From assembly GCF_026616195.1 (NCBI RefSeq), contig NZ_JANHDH010000001.1, forward strand, positions 1 to 64,000: a DNA stretch of 64,000 nucleotides, in the 5' to 3' direction. Source of the DNA: Haloarchaeobius amylolyticus (GTDB taxonomy: Archaea; Halobacteriota; Halobacteria; Halobacteriales; Natrialbaceae). Each line of letters starts with the position of its first letter. Within the stretch, counting starts at the first letter, position 1. The position numbers and the translations under genes are program-made. Below the pieces are notes generated by a model. That model did not search any database. It was not told where the DNA came from and worked only from the letters and a program-made list of their open reading frames with translations. Below are positions 50,633 through 60,040 of the stretch, in pieces.

Positions 50633-51847
50633 ATGATATCCGTCTCGAAGCTACTGTGTGGGCTCGACGCCGAGGGCGACGGCCTCCGGTACGACGCCGC
50701 CGACGAATCGGACAAAGAACAGATATCCGAGGAGAAACAGCGCCGCCCGGTCGTCGTCTGGAACACGACGCGTGGCTGCAACCTCTACTGCGAGCACTGC
50801 TACGCCAGCGCCTGCGACAGCGGGGCCGACGGCGAGTTCTCCACCACCGAGGGCAAGCGACTCCTCGACGACCTCGCGGACTACGGCGTCCCCGTCGTGC
50901 TGTTCTCGGGCGGTGAACCCCTGGTCAGGCCCGACCTCGTCGAACTCGTCGACTACGCCGCCGACGTGGGCCTCCGACCCGTCCTCTCGACAAACGGGAC
51001 GCTCATCACCGACGAACGGGCCCAGCAACTCGCGGACGCGGGCCTCGCCTACGCCGGCATCTCGGTCGACGGGATGGCCGAGACGAACGACCACTTCCGC
51101 GGGCAGGACGGCGCCTTCGACGCCGCCGTCCGGGGCATCGAACACTGCCTCGACGCCGGCCTGAAGACCGGGCTCCGGTACACCATCACCCAGCACAACC
51201 GCGACGACCTGCGCGACATCGTCGACCTGCTCGCAGACACCGGCCTCGACCGGTTCTGCTTCTACCACCTCGCCTACGGTGGCAGGGGCGCGGACATCTC
51301 GGACACCGACCTCTCGACCGAGGCCAGACGGGAGGCCGTCAGGGAGGTCTGTGACCTCACCCGTGCCTACCACGACGACGGCCACGAGATCGAGACGCTC
51401 CTGGTCGGTAACTACGCCGACGCCGGCTTCATCACCGAGTACGCCCGCCGCGAGATGAGCGAGGAGCGCGCCCGGACCGTCCGGCGCTACCTTGAGACCA
51501 ACGGCGGCGACCCCGCCGGCGAGCGCGTCGCCGACATCGACTACCAGGGCAACGTCCACCTCAACCAGTTCTGGCAGTCCTACAGCCTCGGCAACGTCCG
51601 CGACCGTTCCTTCGGCGACATCTGGGAGGACGACTCCAACCCCCTCGTGAACGCACTTCGGAACCGCGAGGACCGGCTGCAGGGCCGGTGTACCGACTGC
51701 CAGTACGCCGATATCTGCAAGGGTGGGTCGCCCCTCCGGTCGCTCGCCGTCCACGACGACCCCTTCGCGCCCGACCCGCAGTGCTACCTCACCCCCGAAG
51801 AGCGGATGCCCGACACCGGCGGTGTGCAGCCGGCGGGCGCGGACTGA
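50633..51847 (+). CDS. Radical SAM/SPASM-type enzyme
   Basis: A 404-residue radical SAM protein. The cluster motif is complete: C49-x3-C53-x2-C56 in TTRGCNLYCEHCYA, with SGGEPLVRPDL at 92-102 as the SAM-binding GGE. C-terminal cysteines C353, C356, C362 and C384 (CTDCQYADIC) form one auxiliary cluster of SPASM/twitch type; the first Cys of a full SPASM is absent. It resembles enzymes of peptide or heme modification. It likely acts on or with the small gene upstream. Confidence 0.85.
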   Translation: MISVSKLLCGLDAEGDGLRYDAADESDKEQISEEKQRRPVVVWNTTRGCNLYCEHCYASACDSGADGEFSTTEGKRLLDDLADYGVPVVLFSGGEPLVRPDLVELVDYAADVGLRPVLSTNGTLITDERAQQLADAGLAYAGISVDGMAETNDHFRGQDGAFDAAVRGIEHCLDAGLKTGLRYTITQHNRDDLRDIVDLLADTGLDRFCFYHLAYGGRGADISDTDLSTEARREAVREVCDLTRAYHDDGHEIETLLVGNYADAGFITEYARREMSEERARTVRRYLETNGGDPAGERVADIDYQGNVHLNQFWQSYSLGNVRDRSFGDIWEDDSNPLVNALRNREDRLQGRCTDCQYADICKGGSPLRSLAVHDDPFAPDPQCYLTPEERMPDTGGVQPAGAD

Positions 51848-51922
51848 GCCGGCGGCTTCGACAGCCCACCGGCCAGTTCCCCGAACGGTGCCCTTTTGCC
51901 GACCCCCTCCGTCGCTTCCGCC

Positions 51923-52720
51923 ATGAGCGGTTCGCCCGAGATCCTCCTCACCAACGACGACGGTATCGACAGCCCGGGGTTCCACGCCCTCTACGACGCC
52001 CTCGGCGAGGTCGGCAACGTCACCGCGGTCGCCCCCGCCGACGACCAGAGCGCCGTCGGACGCTCCATGTCCAACAAGGTCGACGTCGAAGAACACGAGC
52101 TCGGCTACGCGGTCCACGGCACCCCCGCGGACTGCGTCGTCGCCGGGCTCCAGTCCCTCGGTCCCGACCCCGACATCGTGGTCTCCGGTGCGAACAAGGG
52201 CGCGAACCTCGGGCACTACGTCCTCGGTCGCTCCGGCACCGTCAGCGCCGCCGTCGAGGCCGCCTTCTTCGACGTCCCCGCTATCGCCGTCTCGCTGTAC
52301 GTCCCCATCGACCCCGACGAGGACCGCGCCTGGTCCGAGGTCGAGGTCCCGAAGGAGGACTACCGCGAGGCGACCCGCGCCGCGACCTACCTCACCCGAC
52401 ACGCCCTCGGCGCCGGCGTCTTCGAACAGGTCGACTACCTCAACGTCAACGCGCCCCTCCCCGGCGAGGAACCCGCCCCACTGGAGGTGACCAACCCCTC
52501 GCACATGTACGAGATGGACGCGACCATCACCGACGGCACCGTCTCCCTCCACGACCGCGTCTGGGAGCGCATGGCCTCCGGCGACATCCCGGACCCCGAG
52601 GGCACCGACCGCCGCGCGGTCGTCGACGGCCGCATCAGCGTCTCCCCACTCACCGCCCCGCACACCACCGAGCACCACGAATCGCTCGACGCGCTCGCAC
52701 AGACCTACCTCTCGGAGTGA
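51923..52720 (+). CDS. surE: 5'-nucleotidase SurE
   Basis: A 265-residue SurE phosphatase acting on nucleoside monophosphates. Metal motif LTNDDGIDSPGF (two Asp), DDQSAVGRSMSN with the Ser ligand, and VSGANKGANLG with Asn. Full length. cccttttgcc about 27 bases before the ATG at 51923 is the promoter candidate. The longer frame from 51896 is rejected. Confidence 0.94.
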   Translation: MSGSPEILLTNDDGIDSPGFHALYDALGEVGNVTAVAPADDQSAVGRSMSNKVDVEEHELGYAVHGTPADCVVAGLQSLGPDPDIVVSGANKGANLGHYVLGRSGTVSAAVEAAFFDVPAIAVSLYVPIDPDEDRAWSEVEVPKEDYREATRAATYLTRHALGAGVFEQVDYLNVNAPLPGEEPAPLEVTNPSHMYEMDATITDGTVSLHDRVWERMASGDIPDPEGTDRRAVVDGRISVSPLTAPHTTEHHESLDALAQTYLSE

Positions 52721-52772
52721 CGGGGTGCCAGGACCCGAACGGCTTTCATCCGCGGAGCCACGAGTATCGGCT

Positions 52773-53003
52773 ATGCCCCACGTCGAGATCGAGTACTGCG
52801 TTCCCTGCGGTTTCCTGAACCGCGCGGAGGACCTGCAGCACGTCCTCCTCCAGACCTTCGGCGAACAGCTTGATGCCGTCACCCTCCGGACTGGCGACCA
52901 CGGCATCTTCGAGGTCCGCGTCGACGGCGAGACCGTCTTCGACAAGTCCGAAGACGAGTTCGACGTCGACGAGATAACGCGAGCGGTCCGGGAGAAGCTC
53001 TAG
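52773..53003 (+). CDS. Rdx (SelT/SelW/SelH-like) thioredoxin-fold protein
   Basis: A 76-residue Rdx protein. The active motif is C9-x2-C12 in EYCVPCGFLNRA, where selenoproteins have CxxU; the strand GIFEVRVDGETVFDK is typical. It probably acts in thiol redox control or in copper/selenium-independent peroxide handling. Convergent with the following membrane-protein gene with one base between them. Confidence 0.85.
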   Translation: MPHVEIEYCVPCGFLNRAEDLQHVLLQTFGEQLDAVTLRTGDHGIFEVRVDGETVFDKSEDEFDVDEITRAVREKL

Positions 53004-53004
53004 A

Positions 53005-53964
53005 TTACGACCGGAACCGAGAGAGCACCGACACCAGTACCACGAACCCGACGAGCAGCGCACCGGCCGCGACAGCGACCGGTTCGAGTCGCTCCCGCCA
53101 GATTGCGTCGTTCTGCTGTTTCACCGTCTCGTTCTCGTACTGGTAGACCTCGTCGTCCGGCACGGTCGCGTAGTGGGTCATGATCGGCTCGAACTCGCGG
53201 TCCCAGACCTCGGTCTCACCCGCAGGTGTCCCGGCGAATTCGACCTGGTCCTGGATGTCCGACTGGTTGTGTATCCACCCCGTGTACAGTCGGACCTCAC
53301 CCGCCACTCTCATCTCCGGGTCCTCCTCGAGCGGAATGACGAGTGTCCGTCGACTCCCGTTCATCGGGACCCTGGCCTCGTAGGGGTCCGAGTGCGTTTG
53401 GAGCGACGTGACACGGACGTTGGTCAGGTACTGGACCTGCCCCTCGTTCGTGATGGTGACGCGTGCGACTGTCGTCTCCTCACCGTCGATAGTTGCGGTG
53501 TCGACCTCGACGTTCTCGATCTCGGGGAGTTCGACGCCGTTGGGGTTCTTGGAGGAGATGTTGAGCGTGTAATTGAACTCTTCAGAGTCATTGAAGGTGG
53601 ATATGATGACATTGTGGGAATCTACATCACCCGCAATTATACCACTCAATTGATGGGAGTTCTTTATCGTCTCTCCAGACGATATATTAAACAATGAGTT
53701 CACAACAGTGGTCCGGTCTACACGTATATACAGGGCAGTTTCAACGCGTTGTTGACCCGGGTTTACGGCTTTGGTCGTGATTGTTAAATTACTAGGATAA
53801 AATTCTACAGTGAACTTTATTCCTTGGTCAGAATATAATTTTACAGTCTTTTCTGGAATTTCACTTTCGGTGTTATTACTAAAGATATCACCAGATTCCT
53901 CGGCTACTGCTGGAATGGGAGTAATCAGCAGCATAACAAATACGATTGTTAGAATGGCCCTCAT
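53005..53964 (-). CDS. Membrane-anchored surface protein, partner of the PKD protein
   Basis: A 319-residue exported protein: signal peptide 1-21 (MRAILTIVFVMLLITPIPAVA), a beta-rich outer domain with many N-x-S/T sequons (NNT, NLT, NIS, NDS, NYT, NGS, NQS, NET), and a C-terminal helix (about 295-315) ending SRFRS. The ATG at 53964 overlaps the stop of the 1145-residue gene (ATGA), fixing the start and linking them. The first third is AT-rich relative to the window. No family recognised; COG1361-like (S-layer-associated) arrangement is possible. Confidence 0.7.
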   Translation of the reverse strand: MRAILTIVFVMLLITPIPAVAEESGDIFSNNTESEIPEKTVKLYSDQGIKFTVEFYPSNLTITTKAVNPGQQRVETALYIRVDRTTVVNSLFNISSGETIKNSHQLSGIIAGDVDSHNVIISTFNDSEEFNYTLNISSKNPNGVELPEIENVEVDTATIDGEETTVARVTITNEGQVQYLTNVRVTSLQTHSDPYEARVPMNGSRRTLVIPLEEDPEMRVAGEVRLYTGWIHNQSDIQDQVEFAGTPAGETEVWDREFEPIMTHYATVPDDEVYQYENETVKQQNDAIWRERLEPVAVAAGALLVGFVVLVSVLSRFRS

Positions 53965-56900
53965 TCGGTACACTCTCCAGTACTGTTGCAGCTATTACCT
54001 CCATCAGTGAACCTCCTGACAATACCACCCACAGAGAATGCTCCATCTTGTCGGAACTCCTTCCTGAACTCTTTAGTCTGAATAATCCTCTCTTCGCCAA
54101 GTGAATGGATAAATTCTTTCTTTTTCTCGGTGCCAGAAACTATCGCGATGGTTTCGACGACGTCCTCTTCGTCTTCGAACTCTGCGACTGTCCTGACAGC
54201 GGTCCCTTGCTTAGAGACAGTCCAGCGGGTTTCGGTGGTGGAGCCGTTGGCCCGGATGTTGCGTTGGCGGACCGCTTTAGCAGCCTCTCTGGGATCCGAG
54301 ACAGTCGTGTAGGGGACCCATGCTTTCTCAGTCACAACATGATGGTTGGATGCAAAATATGTCGTCTCGCGCACCGTCTCAATCTCGGTGATTGCGAACT
54401 CATACAGCGTCCGGTCATACGAAGGTCTAACGGTGATCTTCTTCGTCTTTCCAGTGAAGGTGTGCTGGGGGCTGTGTGCGGTTCTCCCCCAGTATCTCTC
54501 CGTGTCCCAGTAATTCCTCTCACGCTCGACGGTCACCGTTCTGGTCTCTGTGACCGTTCTCTCGACGGTCTTGGTGACGGTGTGGATGTAACACCCGACT
54601 ATAGGGTTACAGCGTTCTTCCTCGACTTCGATTTCGACCTGCTTGGTGACTTCCACCGTCTTTTCCACCTCTACATCGACGGTCCTGGTCTTCTGCACCT
54701 CGTACTCGAACTGCTTCACCGTCCGCTTCTGCGCAGGGACCGTCTCCTCCTTGGTCTCGCCGGTGAAGGTACCGTCACCTGATTTGGACCTGCGCCACTC
54801 CGTCCTCGTCACAGATTCCTGTCTGGTCTCCACCTCTCGGCCTGTGTCGACCCAGTCCGGGTGAATTCGGAGGAACCGCCGGCGGTTACTCGCAGATCCG
54901 AACGACTTCCGGCTGGTCTTCCTGACCCTGACCTCCTCGTAACGTTCGAGTTTGATCCCCGTCGTCACTTCCCGGGTGTCGGCGATTTCGTATCCCTGCG
55001 AGAGGTATCTTCGCAGTTCGAGCCCGTCGTCGACGGACTCGTTCAGCGTGACGTTGTCTCGCTCGACCCGGTAGGCGATGCTCTCGACCGTGAGGTTCTC
55101 GTACAGTGTCGCGTTCGTCACGTTGAGTTCGATATCGAGTGCCGGCAGCCTCGTACTCGACCTGCTTCTCTCTGGGTTCGCTGTGTTCTGGAGAACAATT
55201 TCGGGCGGAGTACGACCCGCCGCAAGCGCTGCTGCAGGTACCTCGATAGTCGCGACCTGACGCTGGAGGCGGTCGGTCGTATCATGTTGAGGAACCTCTG
55301 ACTGTGGCACCGTGACCTGTCCCTGCGAGACGATATCGACGTGCCTCGATTCGGTAACGAAGTCGAGGTCGACACGGTACTCTTCCCGGGTCTTGGTGAA
55401 CGCCCATGGCTCGGACGCCACGTGGAAGCGAACCGTATCCGTCGCGTTGAACGGGCCGCTGTTGGTCTTTTCGATGCTCTCAATCCCAGGGACGAAGTGG
55501 TCTAGGAAGCTCCAGTTCTTTCCAACACGTCCCCGGTTCTGGTCGGAGACGACCAGGCCACCCGATTCCCTGGATCTGAACCGACCAATACCAGGGTTAC
55601 CGGGAACGTGTTCCGCACCGCCTAACCAGTCATACTCGAGCTGCGTATGGTCTGGGTCGAATGATTCTGTAGCATCGACGATGATGCCCCACTGTTGCCC
55701 GATGGGTTCTGTCCCATGAGTTTCTGTGGTTAACCGAAGTTCTGGATTGCTCGGTTCCACGACAAACGTGCTAGACAACTTCGGGTGAGCACCAGACCCA
55801 CCGGCCCCATTAATATCATATCGGATGTGATGACTGTCTGGGACATATCCTGACCAATTGGACTCAAATACAACCCGGGTGTTTCCGGTCCAATGCTGTT
55901 CAACTCTACTATTTTTACTTAGTTGTTTAATTAGAGGTGAAGAGAACGAATATGACATTGAGACGTCCTCAGCATCATGCCCGTTCAAATCGACCTCCAC
56001 GATGTGGTGCGCAGTGTACCGGTCCGGGTCGATACGCGAGTGGTGCGAGTCCACGGGGCCGTTCACGAACCCGGCACTGACGATCTCTATCTCTCCGACG
56101 GCCGTGACCTCCCTGTCGGTCGTCGAGCGTTGTCCACGACCGTCGACAGCGGTCAACGTCACCGTGTACGTCCGATTCGGTTCGATGTCTTCGAAACTGA
56201 ACCAGGAACTCCGCGAGTCACCGAGCGTCGGGTTCCGCCCGCCGCGAGTTCCCTCCTCGTGGAATACGGTTCGGTCGTCGACGGTGACGGTAACTGACAT
56301 GAGGTTCCCGTAGTCGTCGCTGGTGACGAGGTCGCCGGCGACCTGGTTCTCGCCGTCGATGTTGATGAGGCCGACCCTTGGGGCGGGGTCCGCGACGACG
56401 GCGGTCGTCCCATCGGCGAACGTCGCCACGTCGTTCGACCCGTCGGTGTAGGTGACGACGGCGAACAGCTGGTGGTCGCCGGGTTCCCACGAGATCCTCG
56501 TGCTCGTGTCCTCACCGCGGGCGCCTGCAGCGTCGAACCACGTGATGTCGTCGACGACGGCTGCCGGGGGTGCGCTCGCGAGGGAGTAGTCGGCGATGAG
56601 TGGTTGGTCGCCGGTGACGAGCTTGCTCCCGGAGACGGTCGGGTCGTACTGGGAGGCAAGTGTGGGGTCACCGCTTCCACCGCTGCCACCGGTCGACGGG
56701 GGTGTCGAGGTACTGTTGTTGCCGGAAGACGCAGCGGGGTCCACCACGTTGATACCGACCGTATCGGTGCTGGTCCGACCCTGTCGGTCGTAGAGAACGG
56801 CACGAACGGTGTGGCGGCCGGTGCTGGGGAAGGCGGGCGAGATGCTGTCGCGTCCCGCCGTGGCGACGGAGTGGTTCGCGGCGAGCGACCCGTCGACGTA

Positions 56901-57398
56901 CCATTCGACACGGTCGAGTGGTGCAGACCCGCGGTGGAGCGTCGCGTCCACCGTCGTCGCGTTGCCCCGCTCCACGCTCGCGGGGCCGGTCACTGAGATC
57001 GCTGGGCCGCTTCCGCCGGCGACCCGCACGTAGAGCGTGTCACGGCTGGAGGAGCCGTCGTCGTCTGTCACCGTCAGCGAGACGGTGAACGTCCCGGTCT
57101 CGTTGGCGCGGAACGTCGTCTTCGCACAACTCCCACAGGCGGGTGTGACAGTCCTGCCACCGGGACTCTGGATGGTCCACTGGTAGGACTCGATGGTCCC
57201 ATCGGGGTCCAGCGACCCGCGGCCGTCCAGTTCGACCGTGCGGCCGAGGGTCGCCGACTGGTCGAGGCCAGCGTCAGCGAGTGGCGGTTCGTTGTCGCCG
57301 GTGTCCATCGCGACAGTTGCAGGATGTTCGTTCGCGAGCGGCACAGCCATCGTCAGGTGAGACGTAACGAGGATCGTCACCAGAACCAATTGTTTCAT
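53961..57398 (-). CDS. Large PKD-domain surface protein (1145 aa)
   Basis: Signal peptide 1-23; PKD domain at about 36-128 (PPLADAGLDQSATLG, SLDPDGTIESYQW, VSLTVTDDDG); three more Ig/PKD-like domains to about residue 435, one after a Ser/Gly linker. Residues 440-780 are a beta-rich unknown part. Residues 800-1050 are charged and repetitive with Thr/Val/Glu strands (TVDVEVEKTVEVTKQVEIEV, TKTVERTVTETRTVTVERE). Three Cys pairs (ACGSC, CNPIVGC, CNSTGEC) are unusual for a haloarchaeal exoprotein. It has no C-terminal anchor, so the partner gene may hold it. Confidence 0.75.
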   Translation of the reverse strand: MKQLVLVTILVTSHLTMAVPLANEHPATVAMDTGDNEPPLADAGLDQSATLGRTVELDGRGSLDPDGTIESYQWTIQSPGGRTVTPACGSCAKTTFRANETGTFTVSLTVTDDDGSSSRDTLYVRVAGGSGPAISVTGPASVERGNATTVDATLHRGSAPLDRVEWYVDGSLAANHSVATAGRDSISPAFPSTGRHTVRAVLYDRQGRTSTDTVGINVVDPAASSGNNSTSTPPSTGGSGGSGDPTLASQYDPTVSGSKLVTGDQPLIADYSLASAPPAAVVDDITWFDAAGARGEDTSTRISWEPGDHQLFAVVTYTDGSNDVATFADGTTAVVADPAPRVGLINIDGENQVAGDLVTSDDYGNLMSVTVTVDDRTVFHEEGTRGGRNPTLGDSRSSWFSFEDIEPNRTYTVTLTAVDGRGQRSTTDREVTAVGEIEIVSAGFVNGPVDSHHSRIDPDRYTAHHIVEVDLNGHDAEDVSMSYSFSSPLIKQLSKNSRVEQHWTGNTRVVFESNWSGYVPDSHHIRYDINGAGGSGAHPKLSSTFVVEPSNPELRLTTETHGTEPIGQQWGIIVDATESFDPDHTQLEYDWLGGAEHVPGNPGIGRFRSRESGGLVVSDQNRGRVGKNWSFLDHFVPGIESIEKTNSGPFNATDTVRFHVASEPWAFTKTREEYRVDLDFVTESRHVDIVSQGQVTVPQSEVPQHDTTDRLQRQVATIEVPAAALAAGRTPPEIVLQNTANPERSRSSTRLPALDIELNVTNATLYENLTVESIAYRVERDNVTLNESVDDGLELRRYLSQGYEIADTREVTTGIKLERYEEVRVRKTSRKSFGSASNRRRFLRIHPDWVDTGREVETRQESVTRTEWRRSKSGDGTFTGETKEETVPAQKRTVKQFEYEVQKTRTVDVEVEKTVEVTKQVEIEVEEERCNPIVGCYIHTVTKTVERTVTETRTVTVERERNYWDTERYWGRTAHSPQHTFTGKTKKITVRPSYDRTLYEFAITEIETVRETTYFASNHHVVTEKAWVPYTTVSDPREAAKAVRQRNIRANGSTTETRWTVSKQGTAVRTVAEFEDEEDVVETIAIVSGTEKKKEFIHSLGEERIIQTKEFRKEFRQDGAFSVGGIVRRFTDGGNSCNSTGECTE

Positions 57399-57430
57399 CG
57401 ATTGGTGTCTGGAATTAGATTCGCTATGCG

Positions 57431-57440
57431 TTATAAAATA
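57431..57440 (-). promoter_or_regulatory. TATA box of the PKD surface-protein gene
   Basis: The minus strand reads tattttataa, centred about 37 bases before the ATG at 57398. A leader of about 10 bases would result. Confidence 0.55.
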
Positions 57441-57507
57441 CCGGATTTGTCTGCATTAAATGCTGCTGGTCGACGGTAGCAATTATCAGGAAGTCGCCGA
57501 CAGACCG

Positions 57508-58272
57508 CTAGGAATCAGACATGAAGTCCGCGATGGCACGCGGCCGGGCAGCCACGTAGGGCAGGCGCGAGGTGACCTCGTACAGGGTCTTGCGCGAGGC
57601 ACCGATGGCGTACTGGCGTGTGCTCTGGAGGATCGGGGTGCGGATGCCGTGGACGCGGGTCTGGCCGGCGCGGAGCGCGTCGACGAGCTGGTCGGGAGAG
57701 ACCTCGGCGGCGCTCTCGACGGGTTCCTCGAGTTCGAAGACGGTGTAGGCTCGGCCGACATTCATCAGGTAGTGGGCGTCGCTGCCGCCGACCTGTCCGT
57801 AGCCGTGTTTGTCGGCGAACCGCCGCGCGCGCCGGTTCTGGTAGCCCGTGAACACCATCGAGTTGTACACCTCGACCGCGTCGCAGTCGGTGAGTCTGGA
57901 CTTGCGCACGCCGTGGCGCGTGCGCTGGAACGGGTGAGGGACGACGGCAGCGCCGCCGTGCTCACGGACGGTCTCGACCGTCTCTGCAAGTGGCTCGCCG
58001 CGGGGCGGGCGTTCGTCGACCCCGATGGCGAGCAGGTGGCCGTCGGCGGTCGAGACCTCGACGCCGGGGATACCGACGAGGCCGAACTCGTGGGCGACCT
58101 CCGCCGCGTGCCGAGACGCCTCGATGCGGTCGTGGTCCGTGATGACGACGCCGTCGAGGCCGATGTCCGCGGCGTGTTCGAGAACGAGTTCGACGGGCTC
58201 GTGACCGTCGTAGGACGCGTTGCTGTGGACATGTAGGTCCAGTGCAAGCAACGATCCGTCTCCTCCCGGCAT
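57508..58272 (-). CDS. PHP domain phosphoesterase (second copy)
   Basis: A 254-residue paralogue of the protein at 290-976. Motifs: LDLHVHSNASYDGHEP, ITDHDRIEASRH, GIPGVEVST, VVPHPFQRTRHG and GGSDAHYLMN. It is about 25 residues longer, with a distinct C-terminus (YEVTSRLPYVAARP). Both are probably metal-dependent phosphoesterases with different substrates. It has no operon partner; the neighbour islet ends at 57398. Confidence 0.87.
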   Translation of the reverse strand: MPGGDGSLLALDLHVHSNASYDGHEPVELVLEHAADIGLDGVVITDHDRIEASRHAAEVAHEFGLVGIPGVEVSTADGHLLAIGVDERPPRGEPLAETVETVREHGGAAVVPHPFQRTRHGVRKSRLTDCDAVEVYNSMVFTGYQNRRARRFADKHGYGQVGGSDAHYLMNVGRAYTVFELEEPVESAAEVSPDQLVDALRAGQTRVHGIRTPILQSTRQYAIGASRKTLYEVTSRLPYVAARPRAIADFMSDS

Positions 58273-58383
58273 GCCCCTATCTCCGTCTCGCGGGATAGAA
58301 TATCTTGTGCTCCGACTGGTCTGTTAACACGAGTCTCACCACGCGGCAGATTTCCTTATTCCTACTGCGAGCCTACCGCGCGT

Positions 58384-58581
58384 ATGGCAAAAGCCACGTT
58401 CGAACTGTTCACGGACAGGAAGGGGGAGTACCGCTGGCGGCTCCGCCACGACAACGGGAACATCATCGCGACGGGCGGTGAGAGCTACAGCTCGAAGGCG
58501 AGCGCGAAGAAGAACATCGAGAGCGTGCAGAAGAACGCCGGTGGCGCAGACGTGGTCGAGGTCGCCAGCACGGCGAAGTAA
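58384..58581 (+). CDS. DUF1508 (YegP-like) protein
   Basis: A 65-residue single-repeat DUF1508 protein. The sequence ATFELFTDRKGEYRWRLRHD then NGNIIATGGESYSSKASAKK and NIESVQKNA matches the YegP fold with the NGxxI and SKA(S)A elements. Bacterial YegP has two repeats; haloarchaeal forms have one. Function unknown. ccttatt about 29 bases upstream is the promoter candidate. Confidence 0.88.
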   Translation: MAKATFELFTDRKGEYRWRLRHDNGNIIATGGESYSSKASAKKNIESVQKNAGGADVVEVASTAK

Positions 58582-58686
58582 CCGGACGATACCGCGGCAG
58601 GATCTTTTCGATGACGGCTGCCCCCGATCCGTGGGAATGTCACCGCAACCGGGAGGTCTTTGCCACGACCGGTCGTCGTCTGGTCC

Positions 58687-59967
58687 ATGGACGTCTCTCT
58701 CACGCGGTCGACGGTGAAGGGCACCGCCCGAGCCCCGCCCTCGAAGAGCTACACGCACCGAGCCATCCTCGCGGCCGGGTTCGCCCGCGAGGCCGTTGTT
58801 CGCGACCCGCTGGTGAGCGCCGACACGCGGGCCACGATGCGCGCAGTCGAGGGCTTCGGTGGCACAGTCGACCGGGGCGACGACGGCCTCGACGTGACGG
58901 GGTTCGACGGCCAGCCCGCAGTGCCGGCCGACGTGCTCGACTGCGCGAACAGCGGGACGACGATGCGGCTGGTGACCGCGGCCGCCGGCCTCGCCGACGG
59001 TCTCACGGTCCTGACGGGCGACGAGTCGCTGCGCTCGCGACCCCAGGGGCCGCTTCTGGGCGCCCTCGAACAACTCGGCGGGCGTGCCGAGAGCACGCGC
59101 GGGAACGGCCAGGCACCACTCGTCATCAAGGGGCCCATCGCAGGCGGCACCGTCGAGATACCGGGCGACGTCTCCTCGCAGTACATCACCGCCCTGCTGA
59201 TGGCCGGTGCGGTCACCGAGGACGGCATCGACGTCGATCTCCAGACCGAGCTGAAGTCCGCACCTTACGTCCAGATCACCCTCGACGTGCTGGAGTCCTT
59301 CGGCGTCGAGGCAACGCAGACGGACGAGGGCTTCAGCGTCCCCGGTGGGCAGGCCTACGACCCTGATGGCGAGTACGCCGTGCCCGGCGACTTCTCGTCC
59401 ATCTCGTACCTCCTCGGGGCCGGGGCGGTCGCTGCCGAGGACGAACTCGTCGTCGAGGGCGCACAGCCCAGCGCACAGGGCGACACCGCCATCGTCGACA
59501 TCGTGGAGCGGATGGGTGCCGACGTGGACTGGGACCGGGACGCGGGGACGATCACGGTCGCCAACTCGGCCCTCTCCGGCGTGACGGTTGACGTGGGCGA
59601 CACTCCCGACCTGCTCCCGACCATCGCCGCCCTCGGCGCCATCGCGGACGGTGAGACCCGTATCGTGAACGCCGAGCACGTCCGGTACAAGGAGACCGAC
59701 CGCGTCGCCGCGATGGCCGAGGAGCTGACGAAACTCGGCGCCAGCGTCACCGAACACGAGGACGAACTGGTCGTCCACGGCGACCAGTCGGAACTGGCGG
59801 GCGCGACCGTCGATGGACGCGGCGACCACCGCATCGTGATGGCGCTGTCGCTCGTCGGCCTCGTCGCCGACGGCGAGACGACCATCCAGGGCGCCGAACA
59901 CGTGGACGTCTCCTTCCCGAACTTCTTCGACCTGCTCTACGAGCTGGGCGCGGACGTTCGCCGGTAG
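58687..59967 (+). CDS. aroA: EPSP synthase
   Basis: A 426-residue 3-phosphoshikimate 1-carboxyvinyltransferase, step six of the shikimate pathway. Motifs: [42 protein letters not shown] and the C-terminal [19 protein letters not shown] at 58687 gives [12 protein letters not shown], the usual haloarchaeal N-terminus; the in-frame 58660 start is not needed. Confidence 0.95.
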   Translation: MDVSLTRSTVKGTARAPPSKSYTHRAILAAGFAREAVVRDPLVSADTRATMRAVEGFGGTVDRGDDGLDVTGFDGQPAVPADVLDCANSGTTMRLVTAAAGLADGLTVLTGDESLRSRPQGPLLGALEQLGGRAESTRGNGQAPLVIKGPIAGGTVEIPGDVSSQYITALLMAGAVTEDGIDVDLQTELKSAPYVQITLDVLESFGVEATQTDEGFSVPGGQAYDPDGEYAVPGDFSSISYLLGAGAVAAEDELVVEGAQPSAQGDTAIVDIVERMGADVDWDRDAGTITVANSALSGVTVDVGDTPDLLPTIAALGAIADGETRIVNAEHVRYKETDRVAAMAEELTKLGASVTEHEDELVVHGDQSELAGATVDGRGDHRIVMALSLVGLVADGETTIQGAEHVDVSFPNFFDLLYELGADVRR

Positions 59968-60040
59968 TCGCGAGCGCGAACCGCGCCCCCGTCGTGTCGG
60001 ACCGGTAGCATCTTTTCGGCGGGTCCTGTACGGGTCGACC

